From positions 3,780 through 16,700 of the forward strand of contig JAHZHK010000060.1 in NCBI GenBank assembly GCA_019420325.1: DNA of 12,921 nt. Direction: 5' to 3'. This document shows positions 6,421 to 12,875 of this stretch, one piece after another. Source of the stretch: Coriobacteriaceae bacterium (GTDB lineage: Bacteria; Actinomycetota; Coriobacteriia; Coriobacteriales; UMGS124). A program made the translations under genes and the position numbers. The notes under the pieces were generated by a model that was not told the DNA's origin, ran no database searches, and was given only the letters and a program-made list of their open reading frames with translations. Within the stretch, counting starts at the first letter, position 1; every line of letters starts with the position of its first letter.

Positions 6421-6747
6421 TTTGCCGTCGCATATATCTGTGTTTCGCCCCCATGGCGCAGGAAGGTGTCCGGCCGAAATCGCGATTCACCACCGAAAAA
6501 CGGGTCTCGAATCCTCTCGCAGCCCCAACCAGGTACGAAAAACGCCAAAAGTATGCGTTTAAATGCCCGTCGGGACTGCAGACCCGCCCATGCGCAATGG
6601 GTGCACTCAATCTACCTGGTGTTTTATAACGACGCTTGGCCGGTCTAAAAGCCCGGCTGAGTTATAACGCATACTTTTGGCGTTTTCGGGCAACCGGATG
6701 CGCACGAGACGGCCGCGACCGCGCAGGGCAAGATTGGCAAGACTTTC
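6421..6747. other. Gene-free stretch between the KPR-like gene and the SPFH promoter
   Basis: No coding region is visible. The stretch holds the long inverted-repeat element at 6536-6688 and otherwise low-information sequence. I found no typical terminator for the minus-strand gene ending at 6748: the small stem-loop GCCGG / CCGGC (6639-6657) inside the element has no T-run. Confidence 0.6.
6536..6688. repeat. MITE-like element: 21-bp perfect terminal inverted repeats around a 106-bp core
   Basis: The arms at 6539-6559 and 6666-6686 are exact reverse complements over 21 bp (key core CGCCAAAAGTATGCG), and match two more bases (CG) beyond a single extra A. The core has no open reading frame but holds smaller hairpins, such as CCCAT-GCGCA-ATGGG (6587-6601) and GCCGG/CCGGC (6639-6657). 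Size, non-coding core and perfect terminal repeats fit a miniature transposable element or a large intergenic palindromic repeat. No clear target-site duplication is seen. Confidence 0.6.
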
Positions 6748-7662
6748 CTACCAGCTCGCCTCGATTTCGCGAATGCGCTGGTAGAGCCACTCGTTTTGCG
6801 GGACCTCGATGCAATGCTTGGCAGCAAGGCGCAAGATGGTGCCGGAGAACTCCTCCACCTCGGTCTTGCGGCAGGCGATACGGTCCTGCGCCATGGAGGG
6901 CATACCGTCCGGATCGAGCTCCTCGATGACGTGCAGCATCTGAGAGAGATCGGCCTCGGTGAGCGCGACGCCCTCGGCGTTGGCCACCGCAAGGGCTTCA
7001 CGCATGGCGGCCACGAAGCAGCGGCGCTGCTCGCTTCCTCGCTCGGTTGCGCTGCCGTAGGTGCCGCCATATGCCATGCACGTCTGGTTGATGCCGTCGT
7101 TCATCATGAGCTTGGCCCACATACGATGGCGAATGTCCTTCTCCACCACGTGCGCCACGCCCGCGCGCTCGTAAAAGTCGGCAATGTCAGCAACAACCTG
7201 GGGATCTGTGCCTGCCGCCGCGCCAAAGCGAATCTCTCCGGAGTTGCGGTAGGTAAGTGTGCCGTCGAGAAACACCACGTCCATGCCCTGGCAGATGCCC
7301 AACACGGTACGCTGCCAGCCGAATCGTGCGGCAATGCGCTCCTCGCTCGTGATGCCGTTGCACAGGCTCGCGATGCGCGTATGGGGGCCCACCACGGCTT
7401 CCATCGTGTCGAGCGCCTGGGCCAGGCCGGTTGTCTTGACGGTAAGAATCACCAGGTCGGCAGGGGTCGCCTCACTTGCACGCACGCTGCGAAGCGGGCA
7501 CGGCTCACCGTTGATGGTGATTGCATCGGCGGCGTGGCGCTCATAGCGAGCGTCGTCCATCACGTATTCCACTGCATCGGCCCCCAGGTTCTTGGCCATG
7601 ATGCTGCCATACATAAGGCCCACGCCGCCCTTGCCGATAAACGCGACCTTCTCGATACGCAT
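6748..7662 (-). CDS. Ketopantoate reductase (PanE/ApbA) family oxidoreductase (304 aa)
   Basis: An NAD(P)H-dependent 2-hydroxyacid-type dehydrogenase. The ATG at 7662 is preferred over upstream starts because the family's N-terminal strand and dinucleotide motif begin at once (KVAFIGKGGVGLMYG, G10-K-G12-G-V-G15); GGAAGG lies 10 bases upstream. K76 in VILTVKTTGL and N102 in SLCNGI match conserved cofactor/substrate positions. The helical C-terminal domain shows MWAKLMMNDGIN (181-192), with K184 and N188 matching the catalytic Lys and the Asn of PanE, and SMAQD...RKTEVEEFSG (256-274) matching the conserved substrate-binding segment. In pantothenate synthesis PanE reduces ketopantoate to pantoate, but many family members act on other 2-oxoacids, and no panB or panC is adjacent, so the substrate is left open. 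About 245 bp separate it from the divergent NA37 gene. Confidence 0.9.
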   Translation of the reverse strand: MRIEKVAFIGKGGVGLMYGSIMAKNLGADAVEYVMDDARYERHAADAITINGEPCPLRSVRASEATPADLVILTVKTTGLAQALDTMEAVVGPHTRIASLCNGITSEERIAARFGWQRTVLGICQGMDVVFLDGTLTYRNSGEIRFGAAAGTDPQVVADIADFYERAGVAHVVEKDIRHRMWAKLMMNDGINQTCMAYGGTYGSATERGSEQRRCFVAAMREALAVANAEGVALTEADLSQMLHVIEELDPDGMPSMAQDRIACRKTEVEEFSGTILRLAAKHCIEVPQNEWLYQRIREIEASW

Positions 7663-7685
7663 GGCCGAACCGCCTTCCCGCGTCA

Positions 7686-7701
7686 GGTTTTCTTTAAAAC
7701 C
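7686..7701 (-). promoter_or_regulatory. Small inverted repeat upstream of the KPR-like gene
   Basis: GGTTTT-CTTT-AAAACC is a perfect 6-bp dyad 24 bp upstream of the start codon at 7662, just before the SD. It is the only AT-rich block in the divergent gap. It may be a promoter element or operator, but no convincing -35 partner is visible. Confidence 0.2.
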
Positions 7702-7907
7702 CGCAGGGTAGCACAACAGTCCGGGGATCATCGGCGCGCCCAAAGTACACACGGCGGACGGCGCATGGCCGGCTGCCTCACGCGCGGGATTTGCGTGGGC
7801 TCGCGTCCCGCATCCCACACGGCCCCAGACGACGCGGTATCCTATCCCCTTGCAAACAGCCGCGCCACGCACGCCAGGCGCCACCGACCGCACGAACGGA
7901 AACGACG

Positions 7908-8999
7908 ATGAACATCAACCACGCCATCCTGCACGTCTTCGACTTCGAGGGAGCAGGCACCACCTACTCCGCCCGCGAGCTCGACTTGGGAGAGCGCCTC
8001 GTCAAGTCGTTCGTGCAGCGTCACCTGCGTCGCGCCCAGGGAAGCGCCGAAAACAAGCATGGCCAGTTCAGGCAGGACAGCATGTTCGCCGGCGAGCTCG
8101 AGCACTATCTCAAGGGTGGCGACTTCGTGGCGTTCTCCCGCCAGATTGCCGAGTTCCTCTACGCTGAGCTGCGCAAAGGCGAAGCCTGCGAGGCCTGCGA
8201 CCTGCTCGTGGCCGACTTTGAGGGCGACCCCGTGACCTCCGCAGCGCAGAACGCCGCCGACGAGCTCGACATGCCCGTGACCGAGGCCGCCGCCATCATG
8301 GAGGACGCCGCGTTCGATGGGCGAGGCGAACGTTTCTTTGCCATCGCGCTGCTCCCCCGCAAGCAGGCCTATGTCCACGACGTGCACCACGAGGGCGGCG
8401 AGGCCGTGTGCGACGTGGTGCGCCACGACGCGACACTGCCCAACCCCACGCAGAAGATCGACTCCTACGCCTTCATTGCAACGAGCGACTTCTCCGTGGA
8501 CTTCCACGACAAGGAGCGTGTTATCGCAGGCAGCACGTGCATGCTCCTGCCCGAGGGACTCCTCCAGTGCAGCTCGGCGGCCTCTACCAAGGAGGTCATG
8601 CAAACGGTGGCCCGCATCGTTGAGGACGTGGCCAACGAATACGGTGCCAACGCCGCGACCGCCGTTTCGCGCGCCAAGGCCGTCATGCAGGAAAAGGTCG
8701 ACGAGGGCGATTTCCTGCCGCCATGGGAGCTCGGCGAGGACGTGTTCGAGGACGCCCCACAGATGCGCGAGCGCTACGAGGAGATGGCCCGCGAGGAGGA
8801 GCTGCCCGAGCGCGTGCATGTAAAGAAGAGCGTGGCTCATGCCGCCAACCGCAGCCACCGCATCCGCACCGACACCGGCATCGAAATCACCTTCCCGTCC
8901 GAGTACAGCATGAACCCCAACTTCATCGAGTTCGTGACGCAGTCCGACGGCTCCATGTCCATCGAGCTCAAGAACATCGGGCACATCGAAAATAGGTAG
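7908..8999 (+). CDS. Nucleoid-associated protein, NA37 / YejK (NdpA) family (363 aa)
   Basis: The protein matches the 37-kDa nucleoid-associated family along its length. It starts with INHAILHVFDFEG, a conserved N-terminal strand, followed by a helical region (23-135), a central block with RFFAIALLPRK (142-152) and LPNPTQKIDSYAFI (177-190), and a C-terminal domain with HRIRTDTGIEITFPSEY (317-333) and SMSIELKNIGHI (349-360), the best conserved part of the family. Such proteins are soluble, bind DNA and localise with the nucleoid; their exact role is poorly known. The ATG at 7908 is chosen because the family N-terminus begins there, although the SD (ACGGA) is weak. It is monocistronic, divergent from the KPR-like gene and followed by its own terminator at 9023-9074. 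Length is close to family norm. Confidence 0.9.
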   Translation: MNINHAILHVFDFEGAGTTYSARELDLGERLVKSFVQRHLRRAQGSAENKHGQFRQDSMFAGELEHYLKGGDFVAFSRQIAEFLYAELRKGEACEACDLLVADFEGDPVTSAAQNAADELDMPVTEAAAIMEDAAFDGRGERFFAIALLPRKQAYVHDVHHEGGEAVCDVVRHDATLPNPTQKIDSYAFIATSDFSVDFHDKERVIAGSTCMLLPEGLLQCSSAASTKEVMQTVARIVEDVANEYGANAATAVSRAKAVMQEKVDEGDFLPPWELGEDVFEDAPQMRERYEEMAREEELPERVHVKKSVAHAANRSHRIRTDTGIEITFPSEYSMNPNFIEFVTQSDGSMSIELKNIGHIENR

Positions 9000-9022
9000 G
9001 TCGGAGCGCCTTCAACCAAACC

Positions 9023-9074
9023 GGCGGCCCGCCCCGTGCCTTCACGCATGAGGCGGGTCGCCATCTTTTCGTTT
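9023..9074 (+). terminator. Rho-independent terminator after the NA37 gene
   Basis: GGCGGCCCGCC (9023-9033) pairs with GGCGGGTCGCC (9052-9062), 10 of 11 Watson-Crick plus one G-T, around an 18-base loop. It is followed by a T-rich run (TCTTTTCGTTT, 9064-9074). It begins 24 bp after the stop codon. Confidence 0.85.
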
Positions 9075-9176
9075 GGCGTTTTTACAACTTGGAAGGTTCA
9101 AGAAGACTGTCAGCACTGCCCGAGTGACCCGTCGGCATCGCCTGTGGGGCCCGCCAACGCTGGTCTCCCCGCCATT

Positions 9177-9259
9177 CGTGCTAAATGGACCAGAATCGGC
9201 CCTCCAGAGGCCCCGAAATGGTCCAATCTGCACGTTTGGCCCCGAGAGGGCACCGTGCA
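9177..9259 (+). ncRNA. Candidate structured leader or small RNA with competing hairpins
   Basis: Nested complementary segments are CGTGC (9177-9181) with GCACG (9230-9234), and inside it TGGACCA (9186-9192) with TGGTCCA (9219-9225), separated by a symmetric 4x4 internal loop, with a small GGCC/GGCC stem at the tip. A second hairpin pairs TGCACG (9229-9234) with CGTGCA (9254-9259), with an inner GCCC-CGAGA-GGGC (9239-9251). GCACG (9230-9234) belongs to both, so the two folds exclude each other. A terminator follows at 9308. This could be a riboswitch-like leader, a standalone small RNA or an intergenic palindromic repeat. It matches no RNA family that I recognise. Confidence 0.4.
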
Positions 9260-9307
9260 AGCCGCGAATACCCGCCGAGGACCAACACACCAGAATTTCC
9301 CCAGCTC

Positions 9308-9344
9308 AAGCCGTCTACTACCTAGCGTGGTAGGCGGCTTTTCT
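9308..9344 (+). terminator. Rho-independent terminator inside the leader region of the second FAD enzyme
   Basis: AAGCCGTCTACTAC (9308-9321) pairs with GTGGTAGGCGGCTT (9327-9340) over 14 bp with two G-T pairs, with a 5-base loop CTAGC, then TTTTCT. It lies about 130 bp upstream of the start codon at 9472 and some 230 bp after the NA37 terminator, so it must end either a small RNA or an attenuated leader transcript. Confidence 0.8.
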
Positions 9345-9471
9345 CATGCGTGGGATGGTCAATCGGCCCGTCTCATGCCACATTGGGGCTCAAGCACCCG
9401 GAGACGCCAGCCCTCACATCAGGACCCGCGCCGAGTGCATCCGCACCCATCTCATTGAAGGGGGATTTACC

Positions 9472-11004
9472 ATGTCCGAACTGACTCGCAGGAACTTTGT
9501 CGCCGGTGCATGCGCCGCAGGTGCCGCTGCCCTCGCCGCCACGAACAGCCTCATCGGCTCCGCCAAGGCAGCCGAAGAACCCGAGACGTGGGATGAGGAG
9601 TGTGACGTCCTCATCTTGGGCGCTGGTGGCACCGGTCTGTCCGCCGCCTGCGCCGCAGCCGAGGCTGGCGCCAAGGTCATCGTTGTGGACGCCGACGAAA
9701 AATCGGGCGGCACTACAGCCATGTCGGGCGGCGTCATTCAGGCCGCAGGCACCCAGTGGCAGAAGGAATTCACCGATTTCCAGGACGACACGCCCGAGAA
9801 GCATGCTCAGTGCTACATGGAGCAGGCCGAGGGCATTGGCCACGAGGACCTCATCACCACGATGTGCAACCGTGCCCCTGAGCTCATCGAATGGCTGTCC
9901 ACCATCGGCATCAAGTGGGTCAGCGTCTATGGCAACTGCCATGTGCCCTACGTCACCGAGGGTCTGCACGCCGACCGCATCCACGTGTACGAAGGCGGCG
10001 GCGCGGGCGGCCAGGGCGGCGTGCTGACCGATGCCGAAACCGCCGAAGCCGAGCGCCTGGGCGCCACGTTTGAGTACAACACCTGCGCCAAGCGCCTTGT
10101 TTTCACCGAGGGCAAGGGTGTCATGGGCGCCATTGTCGAGCGTGACGGGGCAGAACTCGCCATCAAGGCGGCCAAGGGCGTCATTCTGGCGCTTGGCGGC
10201 ATCGACCGTGCCGAGGACCTCTGCATGAGCTTCAACCAGCAGCAGTACTGGGACCTCACCACGCAGATGAGCTACATTTCTCCTCTGGCCAACGGCGACG
10301 GCATCCGTATGGGCATGGCAGTAAACGGCCAACTCGCCAGCGTGGGCGGCACCATTGACTATGACATGGCCACTGGCAACGCCACGACGAATGCCACGCC
10401 GCAGATTCCCTGTATCTTCGTCAACTGCAAGGGTAAGCGTTTCGTGTGCGAGGATGCCACCTACGCCTACACGTACCGCGCCATCTTCCAGCAGGAAACG
10501 CAGCTTGGCGGCCACACGTACATGATCTTCGACCAAAATGCCATTGAACAGGGCCTCACTCCGTGGGCCGATGACCCCGAGGGCGCCGTGGCAGACGGCA
10601 AACTCTTCAGCGCCGGCACTGTCGAAGAGCTGGCCGAGCAGATTGGCGTGCCCGCCTCCAACCTCAAGAGCACTATCGACCTGTGGAACACCAACATCGA
10701 GGAGTCCGGCGAGGACCTCGAGTACGGCCGCGACACCCAGCTCATCAAGCTCGACAAGCCGCCGTTCTATGCAAACCTCAATATCTCGGCCAACCTGGGT
10801 TCGCTGGGCGGCCTACTTATCAACACCAAGGCCGAGGTCATCGACAACAACGGCGAGGTCATCCCCGGCTTGTACGCTGGCGGCATGAACTCGGGCGGCT
10901 GGTACGGCCTGTACTATCCGGGTTCGGGCACGTCGCTTTCCGGCGGCCTGGTCTGGGGCCACATCGCCGGCGAGTCGGCAGCGGCCGCTGAGGCGCGCGA
11001 GTAG
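9472..11004 (+). CDS. Tat-exported FAD-dependent enzyme with 3-ketosteroid-dehydrogenase-like active site (510 aa)
   Basis: The ATG at 9472 follows GAAGGGGG by 7 bases and opens a twin-arginine signal (LTRRNFVAG, R6-R7), a hydrophobic Ala-rich stretch and an AKA site near residue 33. The FAD fold is clear: CDVLILGAGGTGLSAACAAA (G50-x-G52-x-x-G55), GGTTAMSGG (79-87), GKRFVCE (321-327) and PGLYAGG (465-471) near the C-terminus. Residues that define fumarate reductases are absent: Y331 stands where they have the active-site Arg, and the HGxNRLGG loop is replaced by YYPGSGTSLSGG (481-492). By eye, Y331 aligns with Tyr318, and Y482/G486 with Tyr487/Gly491, of Rhodococcus 3-ketosteroid delta1-dehydrogenase. 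A steroid or other cyclic-enone substrate is therefore plausible, but not proven. No haem motif is present. A LuxR-type membrane regulator follows at 11270. Confidence 0.93.
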   Translation: MSELTRRNFVAGACAAGAAALAATNSLIGSAKAAEEPETWDEECDVLILGAGGTGLSAACAAAEAGAKVIVVDADEKSGGTTAMSGGVIQAAGTQWQKEFTDFQDDTPEKHAQCYMEQAEGIGHEDLITTMCNRAPELIEWLSTIGIKWVSVYGNCHVPYVTEGLHADRIHVYEGGGAGGQGGVLTDAETAEAERLGATFEYNTCAKRLVFTEGKGVMGAIVERDGAELAIKAAKGVILALGGIDRAEDLCMSFNQQQYWDLTTQMSYISPLANGDGIRMGMAVNGQLASVGGTIDYDMATGNATTNATPQIPCIFVNCKGKRFVCEDATYAYTYRAIFQQETQLGGHTYMIFDQNAIEQGLTPWADDPEGAVADGKLFSAGTVEELAEQIGVPASNLKSTIDLWNTNIEESGEDLEYGRDTQLIKLDKPPFYANLNISANLGSLGGLLINTKAEVIDNNGEVIPGLYAGGMNSGGWYGLYYPGSGTSLSGGLVWGHIAGESAAAAEARE

Positions 11005-11015
11005 AATCGAGCCGC

Positions 11016-11030
11016 GCGGCACCGTGCCGC
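11016..11030. repeat. Perfect 15-bp palindrome just after the FAD enzyme stop codon
   Basis: GCGGCAC-C-GTGCCGC is fully self-complementary and starts 12 bp after the stop codon. In RNA it would form a 6-bp stem with a 3-base loop, without a T-run. It may protect the mRNA 3' end or be a spare terminator stem. Confidence 0.35.
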
Positions 11031-11058
11031 TGGCCGACCCCTCGCAAACCAGTGGTCG

Positions 11059-11115
11059 CTTTTCACGCAGCCTACTTTTCAGGTAGCTGCTTTTCAAGCA
11101 GCCCGCTTTTAGGTA
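11059..11115 (+). repeat. Four CTTTT-based repeats (period about 16 bp) forming overlapping hairpins; probable terminator cluster
   Basis: CTTTTCACGCAGCC (11059), CTTTTCAGGTAGCT (11075), CTTTTCAAGCAGCC (11090) and CTTTTAGGTACG (11106) recur at 16, 15 and 16 bp. Two exclusive hairpins form: GCAGCCTAC/GTAGCTGC (11067-11075 with 11083-11090, one C bulge), followed by TTTTC, and GCTGCTT-TTC-AAGCAGC (11086-11102), followed by CCGCTTTTA. Both look like intrinsic terminators for the FAD gene on the plus strand, sharing the GCTGC at 11086-11090. Confidence 0.5.
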
Positions 11116-11163
11116 CGTAATCGTTCACTGCACAGCACATGCAACGTCTGACGTGCAATAATT

Positions 11164-11207
11164 CGTGCTCGGAGCCGCAAACAATGCGGCTCCGAGCACG
11201 TTTGTTT
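11164..11207 (+). terminator. Strong Rho-independent terminator upstream of the LuxR gene
   Basis: CGTGCTCGGAGCCGC (11164-11178) and GCGGCTCCGAGCACG (11186-11200) form a perfect 15-bp stem with a 7-base loop, then TTTGTTT. It lies about 160 bp past the FAD enzyme stop and 62 bp before the LuxR start, so the LuxR gene either has its own promoter after it or is attenuated by it. Confidence 0.9.
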
Positions 11208-11269
11208 GGGACACAAACCGAACCGCAATCGCCGGGGGAGCGCGCCACCGCAGGATATGAGGGGCCATA

Positions 11270-12781
11270 ATGCCAAACACAGCAGCTAAACCAGAAGGTC
11301 TGGTGTCGACCGGGCCTGCCGCCGACACGCTCAACAACCCGGCGGTGCCCCGCAATCGCCTGCGCACTTGGCACAAGGAGGCTGCCGACGAGCTCCGGTC
11401 CGGTTGGCCGCGTTGGACGAGCTTCGCGTGCATTTGGCTCTGGTCGTGCCTTGTAGGCAAAACCTATTTGACCTCGGGCGCCTTGTCCCAGCTCAGCGGC
11501 ATATTCGCCGTCCCCACCGTCATTACGCTGCTAGCAAATGTTGCCATGCTCACTGTCATCGTCTTCTTATCGGACAGCCTGGCGACCATCGTTGGCTCGC
11601 GCGGCGCCATGACACTGGCAGGCATCTTGCTGGCCAGCGGCTCTCTCGGCATCGCACTTACAGCTTATACGAACAGCGTTGCAGCCTTTATAGCAGGCTC
11701 GTGCCTGGGCGGCGCGGCCATCGGCTTTCTCAAAATCGCATGGGGTGAGATGTTCTCGCGCATGAGCCTGCAACGCGGACTCGTGGACATGGGGCTCTCG
11801 CTCGTCACCTCGACACTCGCGTTCCTCGTGCTGTTTGCCGCGCCGCAAATCATCCAAGTCGGCGCGCTCATCATCTGCGCGCTCCCCTGTTCATGGCTTA
11901 CCTGGGAGGGTACACGGCGCTTGGGGGAAAATCCCACACCCCCTCCCCCGCCAGGTGCTGCGCGCACTATTTCGTTCAGTTGGACACTGCTCATTCTGCC
12001 CGCACTTGTGGGCCTCACTTTTGGACTCATGGGCAGCGTGCTGGCTTCGCGCCCCATAACCACCGCCGGCATGGTAGGGCCTGCTGTGGCAGAATTTGCG
12101 GCTGGAGTCTTCCTCCTTATCGCAAGCCTGCTGCTCAGCCGTCGTTTCGGCGCCTCCCAGATTTACGCGCTCGGCTTGGTTGGCACAGCCGCCGGGGCCG
12201 CGCTTGCCTCTGTCAGCGCCGTTCCAACCTGGTTGGCCGCCTCTGTCAACGAGCTGGGATTCGCCGTCTTCTACTTCTTCATGGTCGTATACTGGGGTGA
12301 CCTGGCGCGCCGCATGAATCTCCCTGTGGTGCGCACGTATGCCTTTGGCTATCTGGTGTTCCAGGCGTCACAGATGCCTGGGTATTTCATGGGCGAAGCG
12401 CTTGCTCCCAGCGCAGAGCAAGCTCTCTCGCCGCTCGTTTTTCTCTCCATTGTACTCGCGCTATTCGTGACGGTGTTGCTTGTGTTCAATGACCCTCGCA
12501 GCGCCCTGCACCAGTGGCTCGCCGCCGGCGAACCCACCGAAAACGGCGACGAGATTCCTAACGCCTGCGCCGAGCTCGCAGGTCAATACGCCCTCCCTCC
12601 GCGCGAGCACGAGGTCCTGGGTCTACTCGCCCGAGGAAGAACCGCCGCATACGTAGGCCACTCGCTGGGAATCTCGCAGGGCACCGCAAAGACTCACATT
12701 CGCAGCATCTATCACAAGATGGATATCCACACCCAGCAAGACCTGATGGACCTCATCGAGACTTTGGCGGCCCGGCAATAA
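11270..12781 (+). CDS. LuxR-type transcriptional regulator with N-terminal 12-helix membrane domain (503 aa)
   Basis: The ATG at 11270 has GAGGGG 5 bases upstream. After about 48 polar residues come roughly twelve hydrophobic segments (about 50-68, 77-101, 113-133, 137-157, 176-191, 195-212, 237-258, 266-290, 297-315, 322-343, 355-375, 387-406). They form two halves separated by a charged, proline-rich loop (TPPPPPG, 223-229), resembling the fold of major-facilitator transporters. The C-terminus is a LuxR/FixJ helix-turn-helix: LPPREHEVLGLLARGRTAAY, then LGISQGTAKTHIRSIYHKM (about 442-497). Such fusions are abundant in Eggerthellaceae next to exported FAD reductases and are thought to sense a substrate at the membrane and activate the adjacent gene. 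Here the neighbour is the steroid-dehydrogenase-like enzyme upstream on the same strand, separated by terminators. Ligand and target are unknown. Confidence 0.93.
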   Translation: MPNTAAKPEGLVSTGPAADTLNNPAVPRNRLRTWHKEAADELRSGWPRWTSFACIWLWSCLVGKTYLTSGALSQLSGIFAVPTVITLLANVAMLTVIVFLSDSLATIVGSRGAMTLAGILLASGSLGIALTAYTNSVAAFIAGSCLGGAAIGFLKIAWGEMFSRMSLQRGLVDMGLSLVTSTLAFLVLFAAPQIIQVGALIICALPCSWLTWEGTRRLGENPTPPPPPGAARTISFSWTLLILPALVGLTFGLMGSVLASRPITTAGMVGPAVAEFAAGVFLLIASLLLSRRFGASQIYALGLVGTAAGAALASVSAVPTWLAASVNELGFAVFYFFMVVYWGDLARRMNLPVVRTYAFGYLVFQASQMPGYFMGEALAPSAEQALSPLVFLSIVLALFVTVLLVFNDPRSALHQWLAAGEPTENGDEIPNACAELAGQYALPPREHEVLGLLARGRTAAYVGHSLGISQGTAKTHIRSIYHKMDIHTQQDLMDLIETLAARQ

Positions 12782-12840
12782 TCAAGCCGCTCAAGAGGGC
12801 GCACGTTGTCCCACGGCATGGCAGACCATCTGAAAACAGC

Positions 12841-12875
12841 CTGGTAGAACAACTAACCGATAGTCCTTCTACCAG
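12841..12875. repeat. Composite hairpin after the LuxR gene
   Basis: CTGGTAGAA (12841-12849) and TTCTACCAG (12867-12875) form a perfect 9-bp inverted repeat; inside, after a 2x2 loop, ACTA (12852-12855) pairs with TAGT (12861-12864) around a 5-base loop. It begins about 60 bp past the stop at 12781 and has no T-run. It could be an imperfect terminator, an operator of an off-window gene or a repeat end. The surrounding tail (12782-12921) has no coding region and is less GC-rich than the rest. Confidence 0.4.

Larger units (their letters stand above)
9075..9471 (+). other. Gene-free stretch before the second FAD enzyme; structured upstream half
   Basis: No coding region is visible in these roughly 400 bp. 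The first part up to about 9176 shows no clear promoter. 9177-9259 holds nested and competing inverted repeats and 9308-9344 a terminator, both listed separately. 9345-9471 leads to the start codon at 9472 and contains the SD, but I see no obvious promoter in it. Confidence 0.55.

Noticed and set aside
5101..6648. Plus-strand open frame of 515 codons across the SPFH operon
   Set aside because: Runs antisense through two recognisable proteins, a promoter and a terminator; no domain is visible.
7663..7893. Upstream in-frame start giving the KPR-like protein 77 extra residues
   Set aside because: The extension lacks family similarity, and the beta-strand/GxGxxG motif starts directly at the ATG at 7662, which has an SD.
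6796..7911. Plus-strand open frame antisense to the KPR-like gene
   Set aside because: Shadow of a protein with intact Rossmann and catalytic motifs on the minus strand.
7842..8984. Minus-strand open frame antisense to the NA37 gene
   Set aside because: Gly/Val/His-rich shadow; the plus strand matches a known family end to end.
9346..9471. Upstream in-frame start giving the second FAD enzyme 42 extra residues
   Set aside because: It would bury the twin-arginine signal, and the ATG at 9472 has a strong SD.
9373..10536. Minus-strand open frame antisense to the second FAD enzyme
   Set aside because: Shadow composition, no SD, and interrupts no other signal.
11157..11162. AATAAT with upstream TG as an extended -10 for the LuxR gene
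   Set aside because: No -35 partner, and transcription would start straight into the 15-bp terminator stem.
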